64,000 nucleotides of DNA from Serilophus lunatus (GCA_013399895.1 VXBA01002640.1:361111-425110), one strand, 5' to 3'; positions 50,301 to 62,257 are shown, counted from the stretch's first letter. Numbers and translations are program-made. Notes: generated from the letters alone by a model not told the origin.

Positions 50301-53300
50301 CCAAGTGCTGTTAAAGAGAAGGATTTACTGCCATCTCCTGCTGCCCCAGTGCTGCAGAAAGATTCCAAGCAGGAACATGGGTCCCGGAAGAGGACGGTCA
50401 GTCAGTCGTCATCCCTAAAATCCAGCAGCAACCCAGGCAAGGAGAGCAGCAGTGGCACCAAAAGCAGCTCCTCTTCCAAGCAGAAGAAGACAGAGGGGAA
50501 GGGTTCCAGCAGTGCCAAGGAAGCCAAGGTAAATGGCTGACTCTGCCTTAAACCTCCTTCTTTGCTTTGCGTGTTGAGCTGAATCACCATTTTCAGTTCA
50601 AGTTAAAATATAATTATTAGATATGCATTGTTTCTTGTCATAGTGCTTAAGTGCTTTGGAAGTCTGTGAGTTAGAAAACACCTTGGAAGAGAGGTGCTAT
50701 ACTAATGATTATCCTGTCAAAATCTTCTATTAATTAGTGAAATGTGTTTAGTCTTAATCATCTCCTGGTGACTGGTGCTGCCTGTTCATTGTTTCATTGG
50801 TTAATAAGAAATATCACTAGAATGCTGTCCACACACAGGTAAATGGAACAGTGAGGTTGCTCTTGTCTCCTCAGAGCAAATACAGAATTTGTCCTGTTTT
50901 GAAGGAGAGCAGGAGCTTGGTCCATGCTCAGTGCTGGGCTGGGAATCTCTGGTTCTCATTCTATCACATTGTAGGGCCTCAGAAAGATTATTCAAATTTA
51001 CAGAGCTCTCCTTGGTTATGGGGGAAGAAAACATGGTTATGAAGATGGTGCAGAAAATGGTTTTTAAAAGATTTGAGTTGGGAAGATAGATGTGATGGAA
51101 TTTAAAAATATAAATATCCCCAAGCCAGTTGTTAATTTGCAAGATGTTTATCATTTTAGACCTCAGTTGTCCTTACTCATGCCTTTCTCAGAGTAGTAGC
51201 TACTCCTCCTGTGTGTGTTTTTTTCAAGGTAAAGGCATTCAGCAGAGTGTGTTGTTGATAGAAACGAGAAATCATCAAAATCCTCACCATCTCTTTGTTA
51301 GAGTGGAAAAACAGGATTTAGAAACAGTGACATAGGAGACTGAGGGAGGGATTTCCTGGATCCCGGTGTGTCTAGAAAGCCTTGGCTGCATCAGTGGCAG
51401 CTCAGGTGGCTCCAAACTGTCCTCGTTGCACAGAATGTTTGAAGTCATGGGCAAAGTTTATATAACAAATGGTTTTCTTGAAGGCAGAGAAAAATTAACT
51501 GTTGTTTAAATGTATTATTTGGCATTGATTTCCCTTTCAGGAAAAGATTGTGAACAATTCCTCCAGCTGCCCTCCTGCCTCTGCTCAGGCTACAGAAAGT
51601 GCAAAGTCAAGGAGAGCAAAGCTTGTTTTTGATGATAGGTAAGAACAGAAAATTGCCTTTCCCTCTCTGTAGTTGCAGATCTCAAGCACAGCCAGCTCCC
51701 CATGGAGAAGAGTTGTCATTTTGCTTCACAAAGGATCTTACATGAAAGCTCTTTGTCAAAGAAAATACCTTGAAAAGAAAATAAATATTCACCATCTTGT
51801 GCAGACTTCAGGTTTCACTTGTGCCAATTCCAATCTCAGCACATTGATTGTTCTGAAAGCACTTCTTTAAATTCACTTTACAGATAAAATTATGTTTGCA
51901 CCAGATGTGAAAGTAACTTTCTGATTAAAAGCTCTTTTAAAATAGAAAAATAGTTGATCAAATTTGATTAGAGTAACAATCAATTTAGGACAAAATAGCT
52001 GATGGGGATTTTGTAATTATCCCAAGGCTAAACAGAGCCAAGAAATTGAGATTAAATGAAACTTAAAACCTGAAAAAATTAAAACCTGCTTTTGTATGGA
52101 AGTATAAGAAGCCCTAATGAGAGCCTCTTGCAAGGAACAGTAATTTTGAAGTGATACAACCTTGTGGTTGTAACAGAGACATTTTAGAATTTCTTGGGAT
52201 TAGAACTGACTGAAATAATTTTTTAGTTACATAATCTTTTTAATAATAACTGTTGCTTTGTAATGGCATCACTTTCCTATAAGTGGACTGGTAAAAATGT
52301 TGATTTCAAGTATCTTTTAATTCTTTGACAAGTAAGATAGGATGGATGGGATAATTTGTTACAAACTTTAATCAACTTCTAGGTATTTTTTTAATATATA
52401 TTTAAATGTTTCATTATACTTCTAGGATTGTTTCTGCTCATCTGGTTGAGAAAATCTTTTAGCATTGATTGTTTTAGGTAGCAAAGCAAAGGCAATTAAC
52501 ATCTGAATGTATCTTGATTTATTCTGTCATCATTTTAAATATAACACACCCTCAGTAATGCAAGTGCTGGAGGTGCTGGATTAATCTGTCCTCTAATTTT
52601 GTATTTTTTCCTTCCCCTGCCCCTTCTGTTGGTCAAGTGTTTGATTTGCTTGGCTATCAAGTGCCGTAAATTGAAGCAATTCATATTTGGTAGTCAACTT
52701 ACTTGAAATACTTTTTGAATTACTCTGAAACTAGAAAACTAACTTTAAGCAGTTTTATCATAGTGTTGCTTTAGTTAGGAACAGAAAAGAAAATTGAAAT
52801 TTGGCAATACTAAGAAGCTTCAGACATAAAAAGCCATGAAATAAGGGTAGGGCTGAGGCCCTAATTCTGTGACCTCTCTTGCAGGACTTACTCAGCTGAT
52901 CATTATTTGCAAGAAGCAAAGAAGTTGAAACACAATGCAGATGCTTTGGTAAGTGAATCTCCAGTATCACCCAGTGTCTGCATATTATCCTGGGGTTGGT
53001 TTCCTGCCTTTGCCACTTTGCTGCCCTTCTGTACTGGAACTTTCCTGTACTTCTCTCTGCTTTTTGTCTCTAAAAGTGTCTCTCCACTCTCTCAGTCGGA
53101 CAGGTTTGAGAAGGCCGTGTACTACCTGGATGCTGTCGTGTCCTTCATTGAGTGTGGGAATGCATTGGAGAAAAATGCTCAGGAATCCAAGTCCCCGTTC
53201 CCTATGTATTCAGAAACTGTGGAATTAATCAAGTAAGCATTGCAAAGCCCATACAAAGGCAAGTGGGTGGGGAAGGGGTCTGGCAATCAAAGGTGCCAGA

Positions 53301-56300
53301 TGGACTGAGGTCTGGACAGCAGCTTTTGAGGTCTGTTGTTATTCTCCACTAAAACTGGATCACTGACCAGTTCATTCCAGTTGCTGAGGTTTAAAGTGTT
53401 TTCATGAAGGTTGAGATGGTTTCTGCTAAGGCTTTTGAAGCCTCTCTACAATAAGTAACCCATAAGAAGCAAAATAGTTCCAGTTACTGCCTGGTCAGTG
53501 TTCTGTTTAGTCTGAGAGAGGTTCCTGAAATGGTGAAGACAGTTGAAATTAGAAATTCATAGGCACATCAGTTGTTTTATGATTGATAAATGAAACTGTA
53601 ATTTTTATTTTGTGGTTCACTTGATGCCTTTGTCTGCAGATACACTATGAAACTGAAGAATTACTTGGCACCGGATGCAACGGCTGCAGACAAAAGGCTG
53701 GCAGTGCTTTGGTACGTGGGTTCTGACCTCCATACACTGCAGTGATGGATTTCACATGTTTTATCTGCATGAAGTGCTGTGTCACACTGGGCTCTCGGGT
53801 GTTTCTGAACCAAATACATGAGTTTTTCACTTGGCTGTACATAGAGGTTAGTGCTGTGTATCTGATTACTGTAAAGGAGGGCAGAGGGGATGTTGAAGAG
53901 GATCAAGTCTTTGAAGCACTAAGGAGTAACAGCAGAAAGGATGGGGGGGGTCCATCCTGTGCACTTCCAGGGATAACTCACTATTTGGACCCGCTGTAAG
54001 AACTGCCAGTAGCCCTGTAGATTTTAGTGGAATGGCTGCAGCAGATGTGGAGGACCAGAACCCCTTGGTTGAGGGGGGAAAGGAAAGGGGAGGCCATGGC
54101 AGAGTGCTCAGGATGTACTGACAGGTGAAAAATAAAGGAAACCCTTGTCTAGGAAGTCACTTTGTGTTGTCTCTCAAGCTCCTTTTATCAACAAATTTGC
54201 TGAAAGTTAAAGTTTCAGCCTGAGACACACAAATCCGTTCCAGTTTCCTTGAGAATTTAAAGGTGGTTGTGGATTTTTTGGTCGAGTTACAACTTGAGGG
54301 CTGAGCTGGTTTGTGCTAAACCTGACATTGCCTGGTTTTTGTCCTGTTTTGGCCAGCCTTCGGTGCCAAGCTCTGCTGTACCTGAGGCTTTTCAAACTGA
54401 AAAAGGAAAGTGCATTGAAATACTCAAAAACTCTGACGGAACATCTGAAGGTAATTGCATCTGTATTTTCTTAGAATATTAAAACCTAATGATATTAAAG
54501 GTCTACCTCACTTAAAATTGCTGAATCCAATTTTCAAACTGCTACATGAGAACTTGGAATACACCTATTTAGAACTGGACCTTGAAAGTATATTAAAGTT
54601 GAGTAGTTTAAAGCTGGGCAAAGAAGAGCTTGGCTGTCATATAACCCTGCTGGTCCTGGTATGACAACTCTCTTATTAAATAATTCGCTCTGGATTTTGC
54701 CTTCTTTGATAAATGTAGTAGGCTTCAAGAAGAAGCTTGTTTGCAGTGGGATGCTTGCTGGTTTTAGGCTAATTCCCCATGGATTTATCTAAATTCCTGT
54801 GCAACTGATTTAAAAGTGCTGTCAGGGAAACGAGATCAAGTGACACATCCTGTGGATGAATTTATTTGAATCAAGATGTTGCAGATGAGAACAAGTTGTG
54901 ATATGTCTGGTTTTATTACTCAGTCCTTGAACTAGGCAGAGGTTTTTCAAAGGAACTCTTGGGGATGGGTAAATGGTGTCATTGGGTTTCTCTGAAATCC
55001 CAGCTCTCAATGCTGAGAGGAAACAGATTTGTCACGTGCCCGACTTCTCAAATTTGGGATATCTTTTATTCTCCAATGCCAGTAATAACAGATTTCTTTC
55101 TAGTAACAGGCTGCAAAACCCAAAATATTCTCATAAGGGGCAATGGGTTCTAATGGTTAGAGCAGAGGACCATTCCAATCCTTCTTTGTGTTGCTAAAAT
55201 GATCCCTTAATTCGTGTCTTAGTCATCAGTAAAAAAGGCTCTTTTCCCAAATTTCAGTTTACTGTGATACTATTGAGAATGTTGCTTAGAAGAAAAACTA
55301 CAAATGTTAATTTGGTCAAAAATAACCAAATAACCAGATAAAATGTAACTAAAGTATAACCATAAAATAGGTGAGAAATGTCTTTTTTCCCCAACAGAAT
55401 TGCTACAATAATTCTCAAGCACCATCACCTGGTATGGGAAGGTAAGTGGTAAAAGCTCTTACCTGTATTTCTCAACTTCCAGCACGTTTTCCACATTACC
55501 TGTGTGCCTGGGGTGCTCAGAGGGCAGCTTTTGGGTTGATTGTTTTAAAGGTGTGGATTTTGAGGGAGGCTGTTGCTAGTGATGCTCTGCAGGGTTTGTC
55601 AGGGAAAAAAGGGTCTGTAACCCACAAGTTACTTATCTCAGTGAGTTTTGCTTAATTTAATGTGTTTTCCCCTGAAAACAAGAGCTTTATTAGTACTACA
55701 AGCCCAGATGTTTACAAGTACTTGAAGGGTTGTCTATCCCCTAGTTTAGCAATTTACTTCTGCTTTATAAATCCAGAAATGGACCTTGTTAAATTATTCA
55801 ATGAGTTTTAAGAGGGCATTTCAGATTTCCATTGTGTTTTTTGCAATAATACCATATTATGTAATGTAATGTTATTAATATAATGTAATAGTGTAATATT
55901 ACATTATAATGTAATAGTGTAATATTACATTATAATGTAGTATTATGGCATTTGGTTACCAAGTAGTTGTAACATTTTCATTCTTATTCTTTAAGATTCA
56001 ATTTATTTAAACAATGAACTTAAGATTTTATTCATTTAAGAGATGATGAGGTTTGGTAATTGGGTTTTGTAAGCTAAAAGTAAGAGTTGGAGGATCCTCA
56101 GCAGTTACCACCTTGAGCATTTAATTTGTTATGGGGCAAATTGTTATTTTTGGTGTGCAAAGTGTGACTGTTTGATCATCCCACACCCTGAGTGTGGTCC
56201 AAGAGTCTTAAGAGGCCATCTCACAGCGTGGTGTGTTTAAAGTTCCTGTATTTATGCATTTCCAATTTAATCTTTCCCTTTGGCTGAGCAGCAAACCTGT

Positions 56301-57187
56301 TGGGATGCCGTCTCCAGTCTCTCCAAAGCTGTCTCCAGGGAATTCAGGAAATTACTCTTCTGGGGCAGCCAATCCTTCAGGGAGCGGGTCCTCGGTGACG
56401 ATCCCGCAGAGGATCCATCAGATGGCTGCCAGCTACGTCCAGGTCACATCCAACTTCCTCTATGCCACTGAAATTTGGGAACAAGCCGAACAGCTGTCGA
56501 GAGAACAGAAAGGTAAGGGCTGGCAGACGTGCTTTATTACCTCAGGTGTTCCAGAGAGTGGAGTCACTCGCTGGCTTTCAATTTTGGAGTGGCAGTTAAT
56601 GGTGCACAGGATACTGAACCAGGTTCTCTGCAAAAGAAGGTGAAAGCTGCATCTTGGATTGCATTGAGAACCTGAGCTGGGAGTTGTGGTTGTCAAGGTG
56701 GTGTTGGAGATGTAACATAGAAATCTTAGTTGTGTTTGCTGAGAAACGCTCAGTGTAGGAAGAGGAACTTGGTGTATTTCCCTTTCTGAAATTCTAAAGT
56801 GAAATACACGTTTGAAGGGTAAAGGCAAGGAAGTTTGGCAATAGTTTAATAGTCTCATTATTTCCAACCAGTCTTCTGCAAAAGAGTAAAGAAATTTGTT
56901 AAGAAAGACTTTTTTCCCTTTACTCTTCCACCACTCTGCCATCTCTCATCACTCCTATTTCTCTTAATCCGGAAGCCTCATGCTGAAAATAGGGGAGGGG
57001 GGGGTTTGAGTGTCGTATTTCCCACGTTACAGTATGTGCTTCTTTAACTCCTGTTTCTGTTGTTTTAGAGTTCTTTGCTGAACTGGATAAAGTTATGGGC
57101 CCTCTGGTTTTTAACACGAGCATCATGACGGAGCTGGTGCGTTACACCCGGCAGGGCCTGCACTGGCTGCGCCTCGATGCCAAGTGA
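32252..57187 (+). CDS. AFF4: AFF4, AF4/FMR2 family member 4 (super elongation complex scaffold)
   Basis: Twenty coding exons join without a frame break: 32252-32374, 33719-34504, 35801-35845, 36221-36307, 41446-41482, 42958-43006, 44770-44824, 45441-45478, 45823-45985, 46476-47393, 48649-48737, 50291-50528, 51541-51638, 52885-52948, 53096-53232, 53640-53711, 54357-54450, 55398-55441, 56292-56512, 57069-57187. All introns are GT-AG. The product is 1158 residues, close to the human 1163. AFF4 is the disordered nuclear scaffold that joins P-TEFb, ELL proteins and AF9/ENL to release paused RNA polymerase II. Visible parts are the N-terminal P-TEFb-binding segment (about 1-70), SIAH degron (250-256), ELL-binding module (about 304-347), serine/acidic region (about 380-460), AF9/ENL motif (about 709-722) and C-terminal homology domain (about 900-1158). 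The frame ends DAK-stop, apparently three residues shorter than the mammalian end. Non-coding exon 1 is not visible. Confidence 0.97.
33719..34504 (+). CDS. AFF4: AFF4 large exon: end of the P-TEFb contact, Ser-rich region and SIAH degron
   Basis: Residues 42-303. It starts [20 protein letters not shown], completing the cyclin T1-binding segment, then turns Ser/His/Arg-rich. At 34343-34363 it encodes PTAYVRP (residues 250-256), which fits the SIAH ubiquitin-ligase degron PxAxVxP. The Thr and Arg of this motif correspond to the human residues (T254, R258) altered in CHOPS syndrome, so the normal form is kept here. Within residues 100-130 it differs from human by small Gly/Ser indels. Confidence 0.95.
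35801..36307 (+). CDS. AFF4: AFF4 two short exons: ELL-binding module
   Basis: Exons 35801-35845 (15 codons, ASASGEVSCVDEILK) and 36221-36307 (29 codons, [20 protein letters not shown] and onwards) are both phase 0 at both ends. In human AFF4 this is the segment that folds against the ELL/ELL2 occludin-homology domain. Each exon could be skipped without a frameshift, which would remove ELL binding while keeping the rest of the scaffold (inference). Confidence 0.94.
36308..41445 (+). other. AFF4: Longest internal AFF4 intron
   Basis: About 5.1 kb between the ELL module and the microexon block. It holds one CR1 copy at 40567-40763 and a more GC-rich patch around 38990-39280 that I could not assign to a known repeat. 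No exon with matching phase was recognised. Confidence 0.7.
40567..40763 (+). mobile_element. CR1 LINE 3' fragment (sense)
   Basis: A nearly complete CR1 3' end: ggatgttaggaagaaattct, gtgagggtggtgaggccctt, ggctgctccatctctggaag, caaggccaggttggacacgt, gatgagctttaaggtccttt, ccaactcaaaccattctgtg, ending in aatctataa. Confidence 0.92.
41446..44824 (+). CDS. AFF4: AFF4 three-microexon block
   Basis: Exons of 37, 49 and 55 nt (41446-41482, 42958-43006, 44770-44824) encode residues 348-394: ESQQSSFGTGEQ, KRYNPSSKTSNGHQSKS and MLKDDLKLSSSEDSDGEQ. Their phases are 0-1, 1-2 and 2-0, so no single one can be skipped in frame, but all three together (141 nt) can. The last begins the acidic serine region of the transactivation part. 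A further 21-nt candidate lies between the second and third. Confidence 0.94.
44208..44228 (+). CDS. AFF4: Candidate unannotated 21-nt AFF4 microexon
   Basis: A strong acceptor (a TTTC repeat tract then tctgcag, AG at 44206-44207) is followed 21 nt later by a good donor (gtaaga from 44229). Inserted between exons 42958-43006 and 44770-44824, the 21 nt keep the frame, contain no stop, and change Ser-Met into SCEANQTDM. A TGC just before the acceptor AG is the kind of signal used by SRRM4-dependent neuronal microexons. I know of no mammalian AFF4 isoform with it. This could be chance, so confidence as a used exon is low. Confidence 0.3.
45441..45985 (+). CDS. AFF4: AFF4 exons of the acidic/serine region
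   Basis: Exons 45441-45478 (38 nt) and 45823-45985 (163 nt) together give 67 codons, residues 395-461. They cover DCDKTVPRSTPG and a run rich in Ser, Asp and Glu ending ANEPSQSASPE. The phases (0-2, 2-0) mean the two exons form one in-frame unit. This corresponds to the serine-rich transactivation segment of AF4-family proteins. Confidence 0.95.
46476..47393 (+). CDS. AFF4: AFF4 largest exon: Ser/Lys-rich region and AF9/ENL-binding motif
   Basis: Residues 462-767 (918 nt, phase 0 both ends). It opens PEPPPTNKWQLDNWLNKVN, the conserved tryptophan-containing patch of the family, followed by long basic and Ser-rich stretches with nuclear-localisation-like Lys clusters. YPLIVKIDLSLLSR at about 709-722 (codons 47217-47258) is the beta-strand motif that pairs with the ANC1-homology domain of AF9/ENL; its alternating hydrophobic residues are intact. 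The exon ends KHKQ before gtgata. The final Gln codon appears to be an addition relative to the human sequence as I remember it. Confidence 0.96.
48649..51638 (+). CDS. AFF4: AFF4 exons of the Lys/Ser-rich linker to the C-terminal domain
   Basis: Exons 48649-48737, 50291-50528 and 51541-51638 encode residues 768 to about 908. The first gives NEDENRASESKKTK..., the second a basic Ser-rich run around EHGSRKRTVSQSSSLKSSS, and the third ends SRRAKLVFDD, where the C-terminal homology domain begins. Sequence is diverged from human in length and Ser content between the conserved anchors, as expected for a disordered linker. Confidence 0.94.
52885..57187 (+). CDS. AFF4: AFF4 C-terminal homology domain exons
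   Basis: Seven exons encode residues from about 909 to 1158. They begin TYSADHYLQEAKKLKHNADA, continue through DRFEKAVYYLDAVVSFIECG, LRCQALLYLRLFKLKKESAL and IHQMAASYVQVTSNFLYATE, and end TRQGLHWLRLDAK with a TGA stop at 57185-57187. This alpha-helical domain is the most conserved part of AF4-family proteins and mediates homo- and heterodimerisation in human AFF1/AFF4. Only the Ser/Pro-rich loop encoded around 56310-56400 shows many differences from mammals. Confidence 0.96.
55881..55932. repeat. Tandem pair of 26-bp perfect hairpins in an AFF4 intron
   Basis: Two identical, adjacent 26-bp units (55881-55906 and 55907-55932). Each consists of TAATGTAATA, a six-base spacer GTGTAA and TATTACATTA, the second arm being the exact reverse complement of the first. 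Related but imperfect AT-rich words extend from about 55853 to 55945. They lie in the intron between the exons ending at 55441 and starting at 56292. Confidence 0.9.
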
Positions 57188-57767
57188 GGCTGGAACTGAA
57201 GGAACCCAAAATCAAACCCATTCTTCTCGCTGCCTCTGATTTCTCTCCACAACACTGTGTCATGTCAATAAGGAAGACTGCCATAACACATTGCTTAGTT
57301 GACACTAAGAGCAAGGAATGCTTTCCCATGTCTCCCATCGTCATTTGTGTTTTGTGTTTAACCCCAAATCAGCTGGTTCATGGACTTCTTCAGTATTCCC
57401 GGTTTAAGTTATTTAAATATTTTAAAATTTGCTGCATAAAAGTTGTAGTTTTGCTGATCTGTCATGGATAGATCATTGGAATTCCAGTCACAATACATGA
57501 ATAGTCAGTTTAAATCCTATTTATTTTAATTTTTGTAATTTTAATTTTGAAAAGCCCTGTTGAGGCTGGTTTTAGCTATTTCTTCTTCCCTAAATTTTCC
57601 CTTTTGAGTACTTAGAAATTAAACCTAGACACTTTATTTAAGTACTTTGTGAGCTTTGTTACTCTGTAATGTCTTGTGGTGGTAGAGCCTGTAAAAGGAA
57701 CTAGGGTTGATAGGTTCTAACGTGTAGGAACACCATACTTCTCATGCCTAATGCTTATGAGTCAACT

Positions 57768-57773
57768 AATAAA
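57768..57773 (+). terminator. AFF4: Candidate proximal polyadenylation signal of AFF4
   Basis: AATAAA about 580 bases after the stop codon. If used, it would yield a short-trailer isoform lacking nearly all 3' UTR control elements. The downstream GT content is modest, so it is a candidate only. Confidence 0.4.
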
Positions 57774-59858
57774 TGACAACTACAGATTTATTATTGCAGA
57801 ATTTGTACTAAATAGAAAAGTTCCAGATATTCTTCTACGTATTGAGATACTTCATTTAAATGAATTATAAAGAAATTTATATGGAGAAATATTTAGCTGG
57901 ATCTGACTTGGATTGTTTTCAAGGCAGTTTCAAGCCATCGATTAACACTATAACAATCACAAAACATTACAGTAATTTTCATTTAATGTAACATCCAAGT
58001 AATGGTGTAGGAATGACCTTCAGTCTGATGGGTGCGATGCAAACAGGAAAGGCTTTGGAAAAGGACAATCTTGTGCTTTTTTGCATCTCTTCATTTAAAA
58101 TCCCTTCTGTTTCCGTGCTTGTCACTTTTTGACACTTACAAAATAGGTGAACTTTGTGGTTAAAAACCCAACAGTAGTTAAATTCCTACCAGAACTGTCA
58201 TTTGCATCTTTTCCATTGACTGAGAAACCAGGAATCTTTAGTAGAACTCGAGGTCCATTTTGTCCTCTTAGGGTCTGCTGGGTGATGGACACTACAGGCT
58301 GGCAGAGCTGCAGCCGCCGTGGGGTGGGAGCTCAGCTGCTCCTGCAGGGAAGTGACTGTTCTGGTGCAGAACGGATCTAGAACTTGGCTTTACCCCATGG
58401 TATTGAAGGTCCTGTTAATGTTTGGTGGAGTGTAACAGTCACTTGGTGCAACACAAATGGTTCTGGAGTTGCAGTTGGCTGCTCTCAGTGCAAACCAAAG
58501 TACCTTTCACATGAGGTGCTTGTCTGAGTTAAGAGGTTTCAAATGCTACTGCTTTCAGTATTGCTTAGTGCCCCCAACATGTCTGGTGTGCCTTATGCCT
58601 TACTTTTAGATGAAGATTTTATGAACTGTTTACAAGATGTTTTACAGCAGGACCAGGTATACTGTATGCAGTGGTCTTCTGCAGTACTTGGGTAAAATTC
58701 CATTTCCTTTTTCCAAGTCCCAGTGTCTGTCAAACAAACTGACTCATCACAGTGGTCTCCTTTCCAAGAGTCCAACTCTGAATCCTTTGGAGTGAGATTG
58801 TGGAATGCTGCTTTGTTTTCTTTCCCATTGAACCCTTTATTCTGTACCAGATATGAACGTGCATGTTCAGGAAAATTATTGCACTAAATTTTTTGTGTAG
58901 GTGTAGTTAAGTGCCAAAATCACGGCAACCTCGAGAGAAGGAATAGAATTCTACGCTCCTTAGTACTGCAGTATGTCCTATGGGCTTTAAGAGTTTAGAA
59001 GTTTTGCAAATTAGTAACCTACTACAAGGTAGCTGCATATTCGTAGAGCTTCCTTTGCGTCCCAGCGTGTTTTGTACTTCCAGAAAAGCTTTGCTACGTC
59101 CGGATTGATACATTGGGTATCAGACCTGTGGTTTTCCCTGGTCGCTGAATCGACTCTTCAGGTCTGTTGGAGCATCCTTTTTATGGAATCACTGTGCAAG
59201 GTCACATTTCTGTTAGTCTTTGCTGTTGGAGACAGAACTCTGTACCCTCAAACTCCCTGTCGTGGGCATGGGACACTGTCAGCTGTGTTTCCTTTCCTAC
59301 TCTGAAGTGCCTCGCACACCTCTGACGCTGTAGAAATACCTTTGTAGAAGTTGCATTCATGGTTGGTTTTGTGTGTAGTGCTGCACTAGCCAGCATGGCT
59401 GTTCTTGGCTTGCTCCTTTGTGCACAGTCACCATTGCTCTCAGCAGGAATGGTCTCATCTCTGGGAATTTTTTTTCCTTAACTAGAGTCCCACAAATACC
59501 TTTTGGTGTCATGCTAAATTGGTCTCTTATAAAATGCATCGCTTATCCCCAGATTAGTGGTCTTCAAATGAATGGAAGACTTTTTGCATCATGTCAGAAT
59601 GTGGACCTGAGCTGGTTGGAAGTGTCCCAGCTGAAGGGTGCTGTCCTTGGTGGAATATTCCCTGGAGTGCTTTCCCAGGTGTTCTGTCCATGCAGGAGAT
59701 CCGCAGTAGGCTTTGGTGATGGATCAGAAATGCCTTGTGCATCTGGGGCTGTTGTAAACAGGTCAGTTTAACCTTCACAATTCCAAAAGCATATCCTAAT
59801 TTGGGATTTACCATTGTTTCCAAGAGGAAGGTCATGTACTTCGTCAGATTTCACAGCC

Positions 59859-59876
59859 AAAAAAAAAAAAAAAAAA
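59859..59876 (+). repeat. Poly(A) run of 18 within the AFF4 3' UTR
   Basis: A perfect genomic A18. There is no AATAAA at the right distance upstream, so it is not itself a processed end. It is a likely internal-priming site for oligo-dT cDNA and could mimic a 3' end in transcript data. Confidence 0.9.
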
Positions 59877-60356
59877 GGCAAGTATGTCCTGGGTTTCCTT
59901 CCCTCTGCCCAAGTGCAGGGGAGGATCTGTCCCTGCCCTTCTCTCCCAGCACCACAGTAGAAGTGCAGGTCACTGCAGCACCATCACCCATCACTGTGGT
60001 GACTAAGGAGGGACTCCCCAGCTCCTGTCTTCCCAAATGATTCCCTGGACAGCTGTGTATTAACACATATCAACGCTGTAATTTAATTCCCTTGCTGATC
60101 CTGATCCCAGTTGGTGAATCTTAAGACTGGCTCAATCAGACTAGGCTTGCTCAGCTGTTTGACTTTGCTCTCAGACTTGCAGGTTCCAGGTGATAAGGTG
60201 CAACCATCTACAATTCCAAACAAATCTTCAGGACACCAGAGTAAACCAGCCCGAGAGTTTTGTTTTGGTTTGAATCTTGTAGCCATAAAGCAGAGCGGGC
60301 GGACGGCTCTCCTTGGCTTTTGATGGCAGTATGCAATTTGTATTGTATGTGTCTTT

Positions 60357-60379
60357 TAATATATATGTATATATATATG
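60357..60379 (+). repeat. (TA)n tract with Pumilio-like site
   Basis: A short imperfect TA repeat in the AFF4 3' UTR. It includes TGTATATA at 60366-60373, which fits the Pumilio recognition element UGUANAUA. Chance occurrence inside a TA repeat is a real possibility. Confidence 0.6.
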
Positions 60380-62251
60380 ACTCAGTCTGTCCAAAGTATA
60401 TGTTATACTTGTTTTTAGATTATGGTGCAACTGACTATATTGATATATTATTTATTGAGTGCTGAGTCACCAACTTATTGGTGATAAATATTGCATATAA
60501 TCCAGGAGTGCAATGTATATTCCTTTAGATTGCTGAGGCTTGATTGCTGTGGTAACAAAAAATGCCCTGAAATGTATTTATGAATGGCCCCAACACACAG
60601 AGAAGTCAGAATTTATGGGAATGATGTAGCACTTGCCTGGGGCAAGTAAAATAAAGCCGTAGGCAGAGAATTATGGAGTTTGCCCAAATGGCAAACTTCT
60701 GGAAAGAGAGAGAAGAAACTACCTTTGCTGTATTTAATGTCATTTTTTGAACAGATCTTTGCTGTCACTGCAGTGTTACTGTTGAGGCAGATCCACAAGG
60801 GCCTGAGCAAGTCAAGTTTGAATTACGCATTGGGGAGTAAACAACTTCCAAATTCTTATCTTTCCGACAAATCCTTCAGTCAGGATTTAAATTTCTCACA
60901 TCTGATGTGTCAGTGTTATGGAAACCCCTGTGTTTCCAAGCAACAAAGTTAGTGCCAGACATCTTAAAGTACAGAGAGGAGCCAGAGCTTTTGCTGCTCG
61001 CCAACTCACACAGAGCCAGAGCTATTCCAGGAGAGGGTTTCCCAAAGAGGAAAGTTGTCAATAGGGAATCGTGGTGTGTCCAACTCTGATACTGTTTGAG
61101 GACTTGGGCTGTGGTGCTGCTTGGGGAGGGGGAGGCAGGGAAGGAAGGGGCACCTGTGCCATCAGGAACTGCCCTTGGGGGGAGTGTGGCAGGGCTGGGC
61201 TCCCCTCAGACCCCCCGGCTCAGCCGAGTGTCCCTCAGTTCACTGCCTGAGCAGTCCCGGCTGCTGTGCTGCAGCGTGGAGTGAGCTGGGCTGTCTGTAT
61301 GTCCATGCTTCACCTGTTTTAAGTTCACCTGGAAACTTCATGGAAATGTGCCCATTCCTGGTGTAACTCCAGCCGATGTAGGAAAATGGGAATGCAGTGT
61401 TCCCAGTCTTCAGTTTTATATGCAACCCTCCTGTGGTGGAGCTGGGGGCACAGTGCTGCTGCAGCACCTCTTGGGGGCTGCCTTGGCATTCCACATCCCA
61501 AACTCAACTCTAAGGACCAGGAATGACTCTTCAAGCACAGTTCCTGACATTTGTATCTGGTCCCCCTTTTAAATTGTTTTAAAAAAAATTTTGTATATGG
61601 AGGATAAAGTGCTTATATATTTATTAAAAATCCTTTATCTTATTTGAAATTATTATTTGGTGAAGAAGGGGTTTTTCTTTTGGGGGAGGGTTGGGGGGGG
61701 GAGGAGGTAACTTTTAACCTGTCACTTATAAATGAAGCCCTGATTAATCCTACAGAAAGGTACTGTTAGTAACTAATGGGATGTCTCTGTTTTATGCTTT
61801 GTACATGACAAGTCCATCTGTTACATTTTGTTTTCTATCAAAAGATTTGGGCATCTGTCTTCAACCAAAACCTGAAAAAAATAAACAAACTGTGATTTTA
61901 TTTGTTGCAATACATTTGAAATTTCAAAGGGTACTTTGGGGCTCAAAATTAGGATTTCTAAGTCAGTATGTGCATTTCACGTAATAAAGCTGTTAATGGT
62001 GAGCAAAGTATTATATACTAACTAGATTTTTTCCACATCTGTATAGTATATTCTATGTATTTTGTGGTATTGAGATTATAGAAAGTTTAGTGTCTGAAAC
62101 ATGCGTTTAATGTGTATTTTTAAACAAATTTATGGCAATTAAAATATTTGGAGAAAAGGGTATCACATTTCAATTTGTAAAGATCTTTTTAACTACTGTG
62201 TCATTAAAATGCTTTGTACAATGCAAAACTGTAACTGGAGAAACTAAGTTT

Positions 62252-62257
62252 AATAAA
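62252..62257 (+). terminator. AFF4: Main polyadenylation signal of AFF4
   Basis: AATAAA in taataaatat, with a T/GT-rich stretch (ctgttttgtgggt) about 50 bases further on. Cleavage is expected near 62270-62290. The position gives a trailer length consistent with the mammalian gene. Confidence 0.65.

Noticed and set aside
55140..55185. tRNA/SINE-like stub (tggttagagcagagga followed by a degenerate ttccaatcc)
   Set aside because: The A-box-like and B-box-like words are only about 15 bases apart and no cloverleaf can be drawn, so it is at most a decayed SINE remnant.
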